Source of the DNA: Paralichthys olivaceus
Lineage: Eukaryota > Chordata > Actinopteri > Pleuronectiformes > Paralichthyidae
Assembly (NCBI RefSeq): GCF_024713975.1
Contig: NC_091111.1
Location: 7,377,001 to 7,441,000 of the forward strand
Reading direction: 5' to 3'
Length of the DNA stretch: 64,000 nucleotides
Made by a program: the position numbers and the translations under genes. Positions 48,851 through 61,654 of the stretch are shown here, piece after piece (positions within the stretch are counted from its first letter, which is position 1; every line of letters starts with the position of its first letter). Below the pieces are notes generated by a model that did no database searches, was not told the origin of the DNA, and saw only the letters and a list, made by a program, of their open reading frames with translations.

Positions 48851-51800
48851 TCACTGGCAGCCACATCCCTCCACAACCATGTCCTGGTAGTTTTTCAGGA
48901 TGACCTTCTCATATTCATCCAGGTAGAGCAGGGAGATGGGGCTGAGGTCAGTGGGCACACAACAGGCTCTGGGGATGTTTGAGTTGACTGAGTTGACCAG
49001 CGTCTGCACAATGGCATGATTGGTAGAATTGAGGTGGTCTGCAAGGGGGAACGGACATTCCCCATGGCAATAAAAGGCGTGGTAACCAGGGGGTGCCACT
49101 ATCCACTCATTCCAGCCCACATCACTGAAGTCCACATACAGGGCATGCCTCTTGCAGCTTGCCTTGTGCTGTTGCTTTCTGCGTTGTTTGCGGAGAGTTG
49201 CTTGACGTTTTTCTCGTGTGTGGAGCACTGAGTCCCCGCGGCCGTCGTGGCCATATGTCACCAGCAAGGGCCGAGCCTGTGGCCAAGAGTCCTGGTCCTG
49301 GTGCAGGGACCGGCTCACCCTGACATGCTTACTACGCCTCTTAGCATGCTCCCCATCCATCTCCCCTTCGTCTGGGTGAAGTACCTCCACCATGAAACCA
49401 TGGTTGTGGCCTTTGCCGGAGGTCCACTGAGATACAGCGGGGCTGACATCAAAGCTCTCCCAGCGGCTTAAAGAGTCCTGCACTAGCCGAGTGTCCAGCA
49501 GACGTGCTAGAGGCTCCCTGCCATTAGTGGCAGGAACTCTGAATATCTCATAAATGTTGATTCGATGGAAGCCACCAGTAGGACCACTATCGCTAGTGCT
49601 GCTGTTTCTGGAGCTGGTGTTCGGGGTCGCTGCTCCCATAACCTGATCCCTGTAGATGCGTAGCTCTGCAGAGGTGATTAGCTCCTCATCAGGGATAGAA
49701 GTGAGGTTGAAGTAGAACTGCTGGGTTGTTTTGCCTTTCAGGCTGGCCAGGGCCTCCATAGACTCTACAAAAGACAGAAGAGAGGCGAGAGATATTGTAA
49801 GATGATAGGGGTGTGAAATGCATGCCAAAGATGAAACAAAGCATTTATGCATGGTACAATAATGGGAAGCAACTTCTAGGATTAAAGCCTAGTCGGTTTT
49901 ATGGTTCCCCTGTGAGCATGGAACGATTGGAAAGTATGAAAGGATGGTTTCTCACATGGTTTCTTTTGCTCCCTCTCTCACTCACACACACTTACAACTT
50001 GCAGCCTTCTTTTTGTGCAGTCAGCCAAGCTGCCACGTGGTTATAGTGAGTGGGTGTGGGCCATTGTCATGCAGGCATAACACTTTGCATGTTTGACTGA
50101 GTAATAGCAGACAAATTCTCATGGCGATGTAATTACACCATTAGTGTCATGCTCATAAATTTACCTGGTTACATGTCAGAAGATGAAAGCAGCATGCTTC
50201 CATGTATTTATAAGATCAAACACGTGAACTCACTGCTGCATGCAATTCCCATCAGTGCACATGGAAATCAAAGATCTTGATAGACAAAAAAGTAATATAG
50301 AAACCTGTTTAGTATTGATTGGGTTAAGGCTAATGTAAAGTAAATGCCAACTTTTGCATTTAACCTTTACTGGAAGAGCCAGCTCTAATACCACTTGTAA
50401 ATATGGTATTGTTAAAAGCTGTTAATATTTATTAATATGTAGAGAAAATCTATATACACTGAAGGGAAAGGTAGCTGCACAATGTTTGATATTAACAGTT
50501 TGAACTCTACAGTTCAAAGTCAGTAAATGCTATCCTCCCTGAAAGTGCATCTAAGACATGAGTGTACTGTCAATGACAGAAATCTTAGTAAAAGCTGCAA
50601 TTTTCTTTCATGCAGTGCCACTTTGAACTCTCACTTTATGAAGATCATAGATGATGTGTAGACACACTTTTTATTCTTTTTTTGGTGTGGTAACATAAAC
50701 ACAAACTTTGAACTCAAGAGTCTTTTCAAAGGAGGCATTTAGGAAATTCCACCATCTCATCCTAAACCTCTCTCCAGAGGTACAAAGACCTCAATTAGGC
50801 ATATCATTCCTCATTTGGTGTGGGAAAGCCCCCCGTCTCTCGTTCCCCCTCGCCTGTCCCCAATCCCCCTCTTTCTTCCCATCCCCATCTTCCCAAATCT
50901 CCTTCTCCCTCTGTTCTCTTAGCCCCAAATCCTCTTTTCATTCTGTCTCCTCTGTCGCTTGTTTCTCTATCTCTTTCTGCAGGAGTGCTCTCACTCTTCT
51001 CCCTGTCTGTCTCTCCTTAGAAGAACGGCTGCGTGAACAAGTTTAGGCTTGACAGAAACGTGTGAACTACAGATATGAGTGTATCAACATTCCTAATTTC
51101 TTTTTGCACTCCATGCCAAAACAAAAGATAAAGGCTAATGTTGGGTCATTCATCACAGACCTGTTTCTGGCAGCCACTTCCTGTGTAATAGTAGAAATGT
51201 TCAATTTGGCAAGGAAAAACATTCATTTTTGAAAACTGATAGCACTGAAACTAATTATCTAAGTGAAATGAATATCAGCAGCGAGATGTGATGAATGATT
51301 AGAGCTGTTTGCTTTGATGTGCTGAACTTACATCTGTAGATACATGCTTGGAGTGTAGCCAATAATTTAACAGCGCTTGACAAAGACTAACAACTCTTCA
51401 GCTCTGTTAGTGTAGGATGAAAGAGCCAAGGGGGGTGCATGTTGACGCAGTTTGAACACATTTTTAATGGCTAGTGGTGTCAAGGTGTGTGCTGGCCAGG
51501 GGCAGACGTTTCCAGAAGTGGACAGGGGAGCACTCACTCAGGCTGGCTGCCCGGGCCAGGCTTGTTTGTAGTGTGTCAATGTAGCCACTGGGTGTCATTG
51601 CACTCGGCCTCTGGAGAGCACCCAAGCAACCACTCAGCCACCCCTCTGACTCACCCCTGATGGAAACTTCCCCACTCAAACACTTAAGACTCTGTATAAG
51701 AACTTTGTGTAGAGCCCCTATGGACGCAGTAACTTGTATGTTGTAAAAACGAGAACATAGGCTGTAGGAGATTAAATGGTTGATACAGTCAGTATATGTT

Positions 51801-53255
51801 TAACAGCAGATGTTTTGATCTTTTTTAATCTTACATAAATCATAATAATACTAGGAATAGTCAAACCGCTCTGTTTCCTTAAACTTATTAGTATATAAAT
51901 AAAGCATTAGTTGTGTTTAAATGTCACCTGTTGGATTTTTCAAGACAGTTTAGAATAACCCTCTTGCACATGAGAAATAGCCTCTTGGCTAACTGGTGCA
52001 TTTACAGCACTGTTTATTAATGTGCCCTGTCCCAAATAAATGACCTTGTATAAACACATAGTGTGTGACTGGTGAACTATAATGCACTTTACCCAGTCCC
52101 TATAAACTTTGTGTGTGATCCTTATTCATCTGAGCAGCATATGTTGCCATGGACGTAAGATGCAATTAAACTGAAACACTGAATTCAACAATCAGCGGGT
52201 ACCCAGCATATAAACTAAGTGAGCAATTATGGTGTTATTGGAACGTGCGTAATGGCGCACAGCGCGGAGAGAGGGGTGATTTGGAAAGAATAAGGAGCGC
52301 AAGCCCTCCTCCTCCTCCTTCACCACGCACTAATTTCAGCCCTGTTAAAAAGTGACTCAGAATTCAGTCTGACAGGATAACTTTGTCATAATGCGTGTTA
52401 GTATAATGTCACGTCGTGTGTTATTGAAGTTACGGGGTGATGACTATCACCTGCGCGAAGGCACACCGCCCTTTATCCTGCTCCTGTGGTGCGTGTCTGG
52501 AAAAACTGTTTTCAGAGCCCACGCAAACACCATCAATTATTAAGAAACAAATTACCCCAGGGATACACCGCCCCTTGATGTTTGTGAAGCCAGACAGCTC
52601 TGCCGGGGTAATGTTTGCTTAAAGGTTGCATCACTTCATATGAAAGTTAATTTCGGCTGATTACGCATGAGATGCTTGTTTGTAAATCCTATCAGTGACT
52701 TTTAAGCTGCCCCCCAAACTTATTTAATTGTCACAAATAACTTGGACGCGTGTCACCTGTAAATGACTAACCATACATAAAACAGTGAAGACTGAGTTCA
52801 GTGTTGAGGCACTGAGTCATGTTTAAATATAGGTTTGGGTTGTCTGAGAGAGCCGATGAGCTCTCCGGCTGACAGGTAAAGGTATGTCACTAATACATAC
52901 CTTCATGGTGAAAGCTTCTAATCGTGTTGGCCTTGCTGGCGGCTCTATCTGCGTGCTTCCCCATGCTCTTGGGCCGTTTAGTGCTGTGGTCTCCGTTTGC
53001 TGAGTGCATGCGGTAAAGGTCCACCATGTACTGCGGCACCACCGCTTGCTTGCTCGGCGTCGGCCTGCGCCTCAGTCCAAACATGTTGAGAAGCCGCAGC
53101 TCGAACTCGTTGAGGAAGCTCTCCGACCGCTCGGGGCTCTGCTTCCCGGACTCGCTGTATTTCCTGCGGCCGACCTCGGGGATAAGTCCCGTAGCACCTT
53201 CCAGCAACACCTGAGCGATCAGCAGTACCATGAGAGAGCGGACCACGGCGACCAT
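48851..53255 (-). CDS. bmp2b: bone morphogenetic protein 2 (bmp2b type), two coding exons
   Basis: Secreted TGF-beta-superfamily ligand; in fish, bmp2b patterns the dorsoventral axis. Coding exons are 52901-53255 and 48851-49764 (phase 1 junction), 1269 nt, 422 aa. A signal peptide ([18 protein letters not shown]) leads a prodomain with [28 protein letters not shown] and [11 protein letters not shown]. An upstream RVSR-S site near the end of the prodomain and the main furin site REKR (302-305) match BMP2/4 processing. The mature region (306-422) begins with a heparin-binding basic stretch ([10 protein letters not shown]). It has the seven cystine-knot cysteines, [21 protein letters not shown], one NST glycosylation site and a C-terminal VEGCGCQ. 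The N-terminus resembles zebrafish Bmp2b more than Bmp2a, which is the basis for the suffix; bmp4 is excluded by the same comparison. Confidence 0.95.
49765..52900 (-). other. bmp2b: bmp2 coding intron
   Basis: A 3.1-kb intron with a minus-strand donor GTATGT (plus 52895-52900) and acceptor TTTTGTAG (plus 49765-49772). It contains a pyrimidine-rich tract at about 50825-51020. No exon or recognisable repeat was seen; intronic enhancers cannot be judged without alignment. Confidence 0.6.
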
Positions 53256-54208
53256 GATCAGTCAGTCCCTGTGGAGAAAGTTGGTTTCTGTCAATACACT
53301 GGCGCTGAGGTATTGACATGAGGTAGACACGGCGGAGGCTTCACTGCGGCATTCCCCAAACTGTGTGTGATCCCTCCATACAGTAGGAATGATTGAAGGA
53401 GAGCAGGTTAAAAAGGGAAGACACCTCTTCACTTTGAAGTAGAACAAAAAAAAGAGGGAGGGAGTGGGGGGGCTGTGGATAGCAAGCCCGTCGGCAATAC
53501 AGCGAGTCTAAGTGAAGCAGAGGATTGATCTTAACATGAGCAGAAACATGAAAATATCAAGGTGAGGAAGCAGTGGAAGAGAAGAACAAATAAAAAAAAG
53601 AGGGGGATGACAAATCAAAGAGGATTACAGACAAAAAAGATCTCCGGTTAGAAAGGAAAAGAAATCATGTTCGATGAAATGAAATGAAAGGAAGGGGGAT
53701 TCAAGTCTGCATAGCTGTGAAGATCACAAGAAGAAGCATGAAAGAATGTGGTGAGGAGAAGGAGCAGGGGTACACGGCAGCAGGAGAAGGCGCACAGACG
53801 CTGCTGCAAGCCTCTATTTGCAGAGGCTTTGACGGTCATGTATAATCATAAGGGATAGAGTTACTTCAAGAGGCTCGCAGGTGTTAGATCTGACGTGCGT
53901 ACCAGGGCCAGATGTAGCCCGGGACAGAGGACATCAGTAAACCAAGAATCATCTGAGTATCACAATCTCCAAAGACACAACTTCCTACAGTATTTTAACT
54001 TTCTTAGTGTATTCCCCGAGGTTTAAGTTAGGGGACGCTTTAACTTTTACGCACACACCCAAGAAGCCATGTAGGGGAAGAACGGACGGTTTGCATATTT
54101 AAAATACAGTTTCCCCCACAAAGAAAGTTATTTTTTACCTGCTGATATTAAGATTTAGCTTCTGGGGATACTTATAATGGTTTCAATAAAACATAAGCCG
54201 TATTTTAC

Positions 54209-54725
54209 CTGACGAGGAAGCGCTGTGTCTGGTCGTCGTTCCACCTTTGGGCTCCGATAAATTCCACATTAATTCGTGTTTAATCCACGCTGCTTCTTCT
54301 TGGGGGACCAAAGACAGTCCGTGCCCGTCGCCGATCGCCTCTCGCACATAATTCTCACCAGATGCAATTTCGGGTTATAGGTCTCCGTCAGTACGGAACG
54401 AAGGAGAAGAAAAGTTATGTTAGGTCTATGAGGAAGCGGGCTCGCGAAGACAGGAGCGATCTAAGTATAAAGCATCTTGGCTGAACATCTTCAAACAGAG
54501 AATAAGTCGCTTGCGTAAAAGTTTTTGGAGAGAGATACGCGCACTCCACTCCAAGTGTCGCTCCGTTGGACCTTGTTGCTGCGAGTGCGAGGAGCCGCGT
54601 CGCGTCTGCTCAGTGCGCCACACTGCACTGGTTCAATTGATCGGTGCCTTCTCTTCCCCCAGCGACTCTTTTTGTCGTACAGTGATGTCACCGAGGGGCT
54701 GTCAATCATTCGCCCACTATAAAGC
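54209..54725 (-). promoter_or_regulatory. bmp2b: probable bmp2 5' non-coding exon and promoter
   Basis: The coding exon is preceded by an acceptor (TTTCTCCACAG; CAG is plus-strand ctg at 53269-53271). A matching upstream donor CAG|GTAAAA lies at plus 54203-54211. Farther upstream are a CRE-like TGACATCA (plus tgatgtca at 54683-54690) and a weak TATA-like element (plus ctataaa at 54717-54723). This fits the vertebrate BMP2 layout of a long 5' non-coding exon. The exact start site is inferred. Confidence 0.45.
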
Positions 54726-57700
54726 ACCTCCTGCGGACCACTAGCCCAGAAGCTCCAGACTTTAACGCATGCCAAATAAGCACACATTAGAGCCAGGGAT
54801 CCCCATTTTTGATAAGATATTCTCATGGACACCCCCAAATGAAGTTTGTTTTGCTATTGCCTGAGCCATAGGAGTGAAAACTTTTTGAAAAGTCACTTTT
54901 ACAATCTAATGCCCAACCCACCACCCCCTATCCCAGTAACTTTTTATACACATATATTCAAAAAAAGAAAAAATGTATCCTACTACTCTGTTTCTCTGGT
55001 GTCTGTACATTTCCTGGAAGTTCACACCATAAAAATAGTTGTTATGTCAACATGCAGACCAATACTTTTGCTTTTAGTTGTTTGTTTTGGGGTGATTTTT
55101 CCATATATAGGTAAAGCAGTTGCTTCATACTTTTAAATAAATTAAAAATGGCTTGTTGCTGTCCCCAGGAAGTGTAATAATCCTGCAAATTTGACCACAC
55201 ACAGCAAAAAACATGTCCCTCTATTTTTCAATGAACAGATAATTCATTGTGTGGTTTTAATATCAGGATCAAACATATGTTGATTTTGGAATGAGGCTAA
55301 TAGATAATGCCAGTGATATTTGTTGCTATTGTGGTTTTAAATTCAAACCATCGGAGGAACCATCACATCCTCCTGTTGAAATTCACCGTGTGTGGGTGGT
55401 TGTTCGTGTGTGTCTGACATCAGAGCTGATTTATTCACGCTTCCTCCTGGCGGGATCAATCTTTTCATTGCATTCCAAATTCCCAGCACTTTATCAAAAT
55501 ATCAGTGGCAGATTTTGGCAACACGTGTCGGTGTCTTATATCGGCAATACTGCATGTGAGCAAAGTGAGGTTGTCTCAACATAAACCCCATCAATTTCCC
55601 AGGAAGACAATACTTTTTTTCTCTTACTGTTGAAACTCCATACTCTTAAACTCTGTGCTCACAAAATCATGTCTTAAACAGGCACCTTGGTCAGATATAC
55701 ATCTGGTGCATATCATCTGTTTATAGCGGGTAAAATAATTTTCATTTATGTAGAAAGATTCATACATGCTTGGTCCCTGCTGCATTTGTACAGTGCAAGC
55801 TCTCAGTGGCTCTCAGAGGGGTGAGAGAAGCTTTGCTGGGTTGTTTTTAGCCTGCGGGGTGTAGTCAAAAGCATTAATGGTCGGGTCATCTCCATAAGAA
55901 AGGCCCCCTCTGATTCCCATAGTGACTTCCATTAGGTGATGATGGTGGGGCAGGCGGCTGTGTTTATAGGCAAAGCACCGGTCCTGTTTTCTTTGCAGAG
56001 ATGGCAATAGATTAAATCCCGCAGAGATCACAAGATATCTTTGTTTCCTTTCAGGACAGTTACATTTTATGAGGGATAATCCCCGATCATCCACTTAGCA
56101 ATTAAAATACAGAGTGGCCCATAGGTGCATGCCGTTACCTGACTGGCAGTGTGCAAGTTTCTTGGCCTTTCCTCTACATGGATCCAAGAAGCTTTGATTG
56201 TATACGGTATTGGGGAATCTCTTTTTTTGCTTTTTCTTTAATCAATAAAATCAATTACAAGTCACTCTTAGGGTCAAAAACTTTATTCCAAATTTTCCAA
56301 TAAATCTATTCCACTCTTCATTCGGTCATTAATATCTTCTGGTCATTCTTAAACCCAGGGTGTGGGAGAACATGTTAATTCATGGATTTGTTCTGTTGTT
56401 GTGTTAATCTGTCGGCAGTGATAGTTGGGTCTCGGCTGTTGTCAAAACACCACTTGGTGAACCTAGTGCTCTAAACTCAAACCCAGAAGGTAAAAGCTGC
56501 TTGGCTTCAGTTAGAAGCTGTAGATTTGGGGGATGAGGCCTCAGTCATTTTGCAGTGAGTATCTTTAATTGCCTGAGTGAGAGCATTAGAAAGAAAGGGC
56601 TTTATGTTACCCTTTCTCCCTATTTTTTACTGTATATGTGTGATTTTAACTAGTGGGCATGTAAGGGTGTGTGTGGTGGCACGGCTTGTGTCAGGCCAAT
56701 ACTGAGGAATGTGTCTAGCCGAGGCTGTTGAGGGACTTGATCAGTGATGGCCCGAGTGGTTTTGAGAAGATCATGCAGCTTTGATACCATATATATCATT
56801 GTTTTGAGCCAGATACATTGCGCTTATCTAATCGCCGCTGCCGCTGATCCAATTATATGCTGATTGAAAGAACAACATCACAGAGCGCAACCCTAGCAGC
56901 TCAACGGGGGAGGTCGAGATATGCTATCTGAATGAGAAATGAACGACCTCCTGAGGAGGGCTCTGAGGGGTTAAAAGTGACTTAGCCAGACAGCATTAAC
57001 CCCAGTGCGACCGTCGTCAGCACCAGTGTTGTTATTTCCTTCTAGCATGCATTTGTTTGTTCCTGATAGCAGTAAATTGTCTCCAAATGTTGCAGCATAA
57101 AACTCAAGGTCAAGTCATATGATAGTACTGTAACACTGTGAGCCACTCAGGACACAAGTTTTCTAACTTTTACTTTTGGGATATTTTTAGATGCTGAGTG
57201 TTAAACCACATCTTAAAGGAAGAGGAAACATTATTCCAGTAAAATGCAGTCCAATCCAGAATATTTCCCTTACAAGAACTCATTTTAGTATAGTATTTAT
57301 AGACTGTGTTTCATTGATGATTACACAGGAGCTGAAGAAGAGATAATGACTCTTTACTCAAAAATAACTTTTTACTTTCTTTACACTCTGCAGGAAAGAA
57401 GCAAGTTGTCAGTTTTTATGGCAAAAAAGGAGCATGTCTGTGATAAAATACATCCTAAAAGGCTTTTTCACATGATTTCTTTTCCTGCAGGGGTGGTAAG
57501 TTTTGACACAAAAAGGAAATAAACCTTGCTGTGGAAAATGTAAGAGCTTAGTTTAGAGATTTGTTAGCTAATGCATGACAAAAAAGATCCATGTTTTGCG
57601 GCACACTGGCCTTCATCCGGTTGACTAACCTGAAGTGACAAGACCATATAAAGGTCTTGGAGATCAGAAAGTGACATCGTAGCTCATTATGATAAGATAT

Positions 57701-60700
57701 TTGACTCATAAGCGTAGTTTCTTCACTCTTAAAATAATTATGTATACAGTTTTGTTTACTTTATTTTCACTTTTCCACATTTATTTAGCTCAGAATCAAA
57801 AGTTTCATGGTCACAATTAATTTCAGAGCCTGTCGGCCTGTTTCCAGGCTGATCACTTTTTTTCTGAAAGGATTTTCTGAAACTTCAATGGAGAAAATAA
57901 ATGGGAAATTGACTTCCGGGACCAGAGGCGTGGGCAGTCACTGTTACGCTCTATTAGAGGAAAATAACCACAGTTAAACTGCAGGAAAACTCAATGAAGG
58001 TTATCAGTTTTATTATGAGAATCCTCAGCTGACTTGAGCTAAATATTTTGTGTTCCCTTAGCGATCCATTCAAAGTCTCCCCGTGAGCCACAGGTGGGTT
58101 TAAGAACAATTCATTAGAGCATGTGTACATCCTCACAATAATTATTTAGCCTCAGCCTGTAGTTATCAGCTTAAACTGGAATTCTTGGGAATCATTTTGT
58201 CCAAGCGGCAAGGACTAATAAGACTAGTCTCTAAATCCGACCCCCTGAGGCCTCGAGGTCTGCGCTCAGGAACAACAAAACTGAAATTTCTCAGACCACT
58301 GAACCCTCTGTCATGAATCACTCGACTCTGTCCCATCTGTAGTTACTGTTCGACTCTCTCTTTCTTCTTTATATTATGCTCTGACCCTTGTCATCATAAT
58401 TTATTGACCCTCTTTGACAAGTGGGGCTAAAATTTACGTTTGTGAGAGTAGCTTTTGTCTTATGAAACACAGCTCACACGCCCACCTGTACTAATCCTCT
58501 GAAAGTCAGATTTCTTCGTTGGTACAGTGTCTTCCATTCATCCCCCATCTTCACTAACCAAAAGAATAAAATGCACTATCATGACCGCTATCATGTACTT
58601 TTGCTTCAGCTAATAGATGTATCTTTTTCTTGTATGGAAACTCCCTTAAGGGAGAACAATGTGCAATACACAACACTTAGGAGAAAAGCATCATGAATCT
58701 ATTCAATAGGGAATGTTTGAGGTTATTGGAGGGAGATTAGGATAGTATGTGTTTCGTTGTTTTAATACGTACATCCTGAGGAGGAGGAGAAGAAGACACT
58801 GTTTATTGTCCCCTGTTCATGCTCAGTATTTTTGCATGCTGCAGTATGTTTGTTCACCTTGTGTGTGTATGCGTGTACACATGTTCTGCTGGATGTGGAT
58901 GGTGCGGCCTTCTCTTGTCATCATGTACATTCCAGGAGTCAGGGGGCAGACAAAGCCCTGAGATGACACTGCAGATCCAACTATTAGCCTTTCACCTGCT
59001 GTTAACAGCAACTTGGCTAGACACAGAGCTCACATTCCTCCTCTTGAGCCAGCTGTAGTCCTAACATACAGTAACACGCCTATGAGGAGATAATCTTCAG
59101 AGATGGTGCTCGAAAACCAGGGAACGATTTGTTGCAGTGACTCACCTCTAATTCCATGCTCGGGCAACGTTGTCTTTTTAATTTGGAAACCAATAAAATC
59201 TTCATCAATCCACATGTGTTTGACAGCAGAAGCACGACTGCTTGGTCGGTTGGTCCCGAAATGGAAACCCACCAAGGTCAGAGACGGCCAGCTAGAAAGC
59301 CAGAGTCAATATTTATGGATACTGAACATGTGGCACACTTCTCTACCCACTAATTTGAGCAATAAGTCCACCTCCAGATTATATGGGATCTCAGAGATCA
59401 CAAGAGAGGGTCCAAACCTTGCTCGCATGTTTCAAATATTGAAGAAATATGTTGAGGTTGGTTGCTGACTAGAAGCTGCACATAATTGGCACACTGTTTA
59501 TTTGTTTTTGTTTTAATTTCCTGTGTAAATAGGAGACAAGGAAGCTTTGATCAGACAGTGAGGGTTGCTCCTTGATCCAGATACGCAGTTTATAATTATC
59601 ATCATCATTAGGAAAGGGTGTTATTATCAAATTGTGAAATTACTTTTGTTAGGTGTTGGTTAAAACCATAAAAGGAGAAGTCCATATTTAGGTTTTTAAT
59701 TCTATCACTTGTCTCATGTCAGAAAAATGTGCACAATGACTTTATTTACAATATACTTTTGTTTTAAAGCCAACACCTTTATACCATTATAACTTTTTCT
59801 TACACATAATGAACAAAGCGAAAACCGTTTGATGCCCGATGCTCCACTCAGCTATAAAAATCAGTTTACCAGTAGGAAACGTTTAGCTCTGTGTGGACCT
59901 CACACTTAAACAACTTACAATAGAAATCGTATAAACACATGCTCCATTTGGCGACCTAGCTGGGATGAGAGGCAGCTACTTCCATTTTAGAGAGAAAGAG
60001 AGACATAAATATAGGGATCTGCCCTTTGAATGCAGCTCCACTCATAAAGACACCACGCGTCACTCAATTATACGTCTGCCTGATTAGAAGGTTGGGCTAC
60101 GTAAACAGCCAGCGTCAAGATTTACATCTTAGTGCTTAAGCACAAGCAGCTGTTTACAGGCCAGGGAAGGAAGGAAAACACTTAGCAAGTATCTGTACAT
60201 GAGAAAGAACCCGGGTGCTGACACATCTCCGGGGAAGATGGTTTCAATTAATAGTTGTTTATATGCAACATTTGGCTGGAGTAGCTGATTGCTTATATTT
60301 TGTTACTACTAATGAGTCTGAGTTTTATACACATTTAGATGTAGCTAAGTTAAACTGCAGTGTGAAATGAAGCTTGTTTCAGTTGTTGTAATTGCAGGTT
60401 CTTTAAATGTTCAGAAACCAGAAAGACAAATGAGAATACTGTGATAGAATTGTTGTGACCCTCACAGGCAAACTCAAAGAGCAACACTCTTTAGATATAT
60501 CTGTAGTGTGAAACCATAAAAAAACTACACAAACAGTAGCTTCAAGTGTTCTTCACTTTCCCAAAACCATTTCAACAACAAAAGACGAGATTAAACCATT
60601 CCATGACGCTGGCTGAATATCGCTTGTAAGATAGTAAGAAGGTTAGATAAAGCTGAGTGTCTTATATCAAACGGTGCAAGGCCAGTTTATCCCAATGTCA

Positions 60701-61065
60701 TAGAGTAAGTATACACAAAAGACATCAAACACTAGAAACAGGAAATGTTACATTAAGGTTTAAGTTGTGTCGCTAAAGTCAATTTATCGTAGCAACTGAG
60801 TTGACAGTGTTTTCTCTCCTTTTTATTGTGAGGCAGTGTCTTAAGAAGCGAGAGAGATTCAGCCAGGATTCAGGTCAGTTAACACTGTTTGAGTCAGTGG
60901 ATAAGAAAGGAAAAACAAACATGGCGAGCAGGTCAGGGTGAAGCCATAACTAAATCATTGGCCTACTTCATAGCAGAAGACATGACGTACTTAAGAAATG
61001 TTGGGATGCTGGGGTTTAAGCACAGATACAGACTCTTTCTCCACCTCACCACATTATGTTTTCAG

Positions 61066-61219
61066 GTTTGTTCGTCTGCCTGACGTCCGTCTCATTCCTG
61101 TGAAAGCGATATCTCAAGAATGCCTTGACAGCTTGAGGAAATGTCTTCATATTTGGTACAAACTTATGGAAACTGTACTGTTTGGCGGAGGCATACAACC
61201 GCAGTGCTGTAATTCTAGT
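61066..61219 (+). mobile_element. fragment of a widespread teleost repeat
   Basis: gtctcattcctgtgaaagcg, then gatatctcaagaatgcctt, a cttcatatttggtacaaact phrase and a closing ggcggaggcatacaac...gctgtaattctag match wording I know from a common fish interspersed repeat, with most of the interior missing here. Confidence 0.55.
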
Positions 61220-61617
61220 CTATATTTATATTGGATTATCATGATCTTTTATGTTTTATGATGATTGTATGAACCACAGCTTTACATCAGCAAGTGGATT
61301 GTAAATATATTCATGCAATTCATGCTTAATACTAGGATGTTTTGTCTGAGGAGCTGTCTGAGCCCAAAACAGAGCTAAAAGAGTGAATTCTGGATTTTCA
61401 TGGACCAGGTAGCCACAACTTGATTGCAAATGAATGCTAATGTTTGTTAAATAACAAAGCAATATGATATATTATAGAATAAAAATGCTTACTAACTGTG
61501 GTGTCAAAAAAAGTACTTGTTCATTTCTTTGCTTCCTCTTGATTTGAACATATAATTTATAATAACCACCACTGTGGTGACAAATATAAAGCTATACACA
61601 CACATATATACAGCTGT

Positions 61618-61619
61618 AG

Positions 61620-61650
<31 letters not shown>
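61618..61650. repeat. (TA)n microsatellite
   Basis: About 15 TA units, preceded by a short CACA/TATA tract. Confidence 0.9.

Positions 61651-61654
<4 letters not shown>

Noticed and set aside
54426..54623. 65-codon upstream ORF in the bmp2 leader
   Set aside because: The frame begins at GTG, not ATG, and the leader boundaries are inferred, so it is not supported as an uORF.
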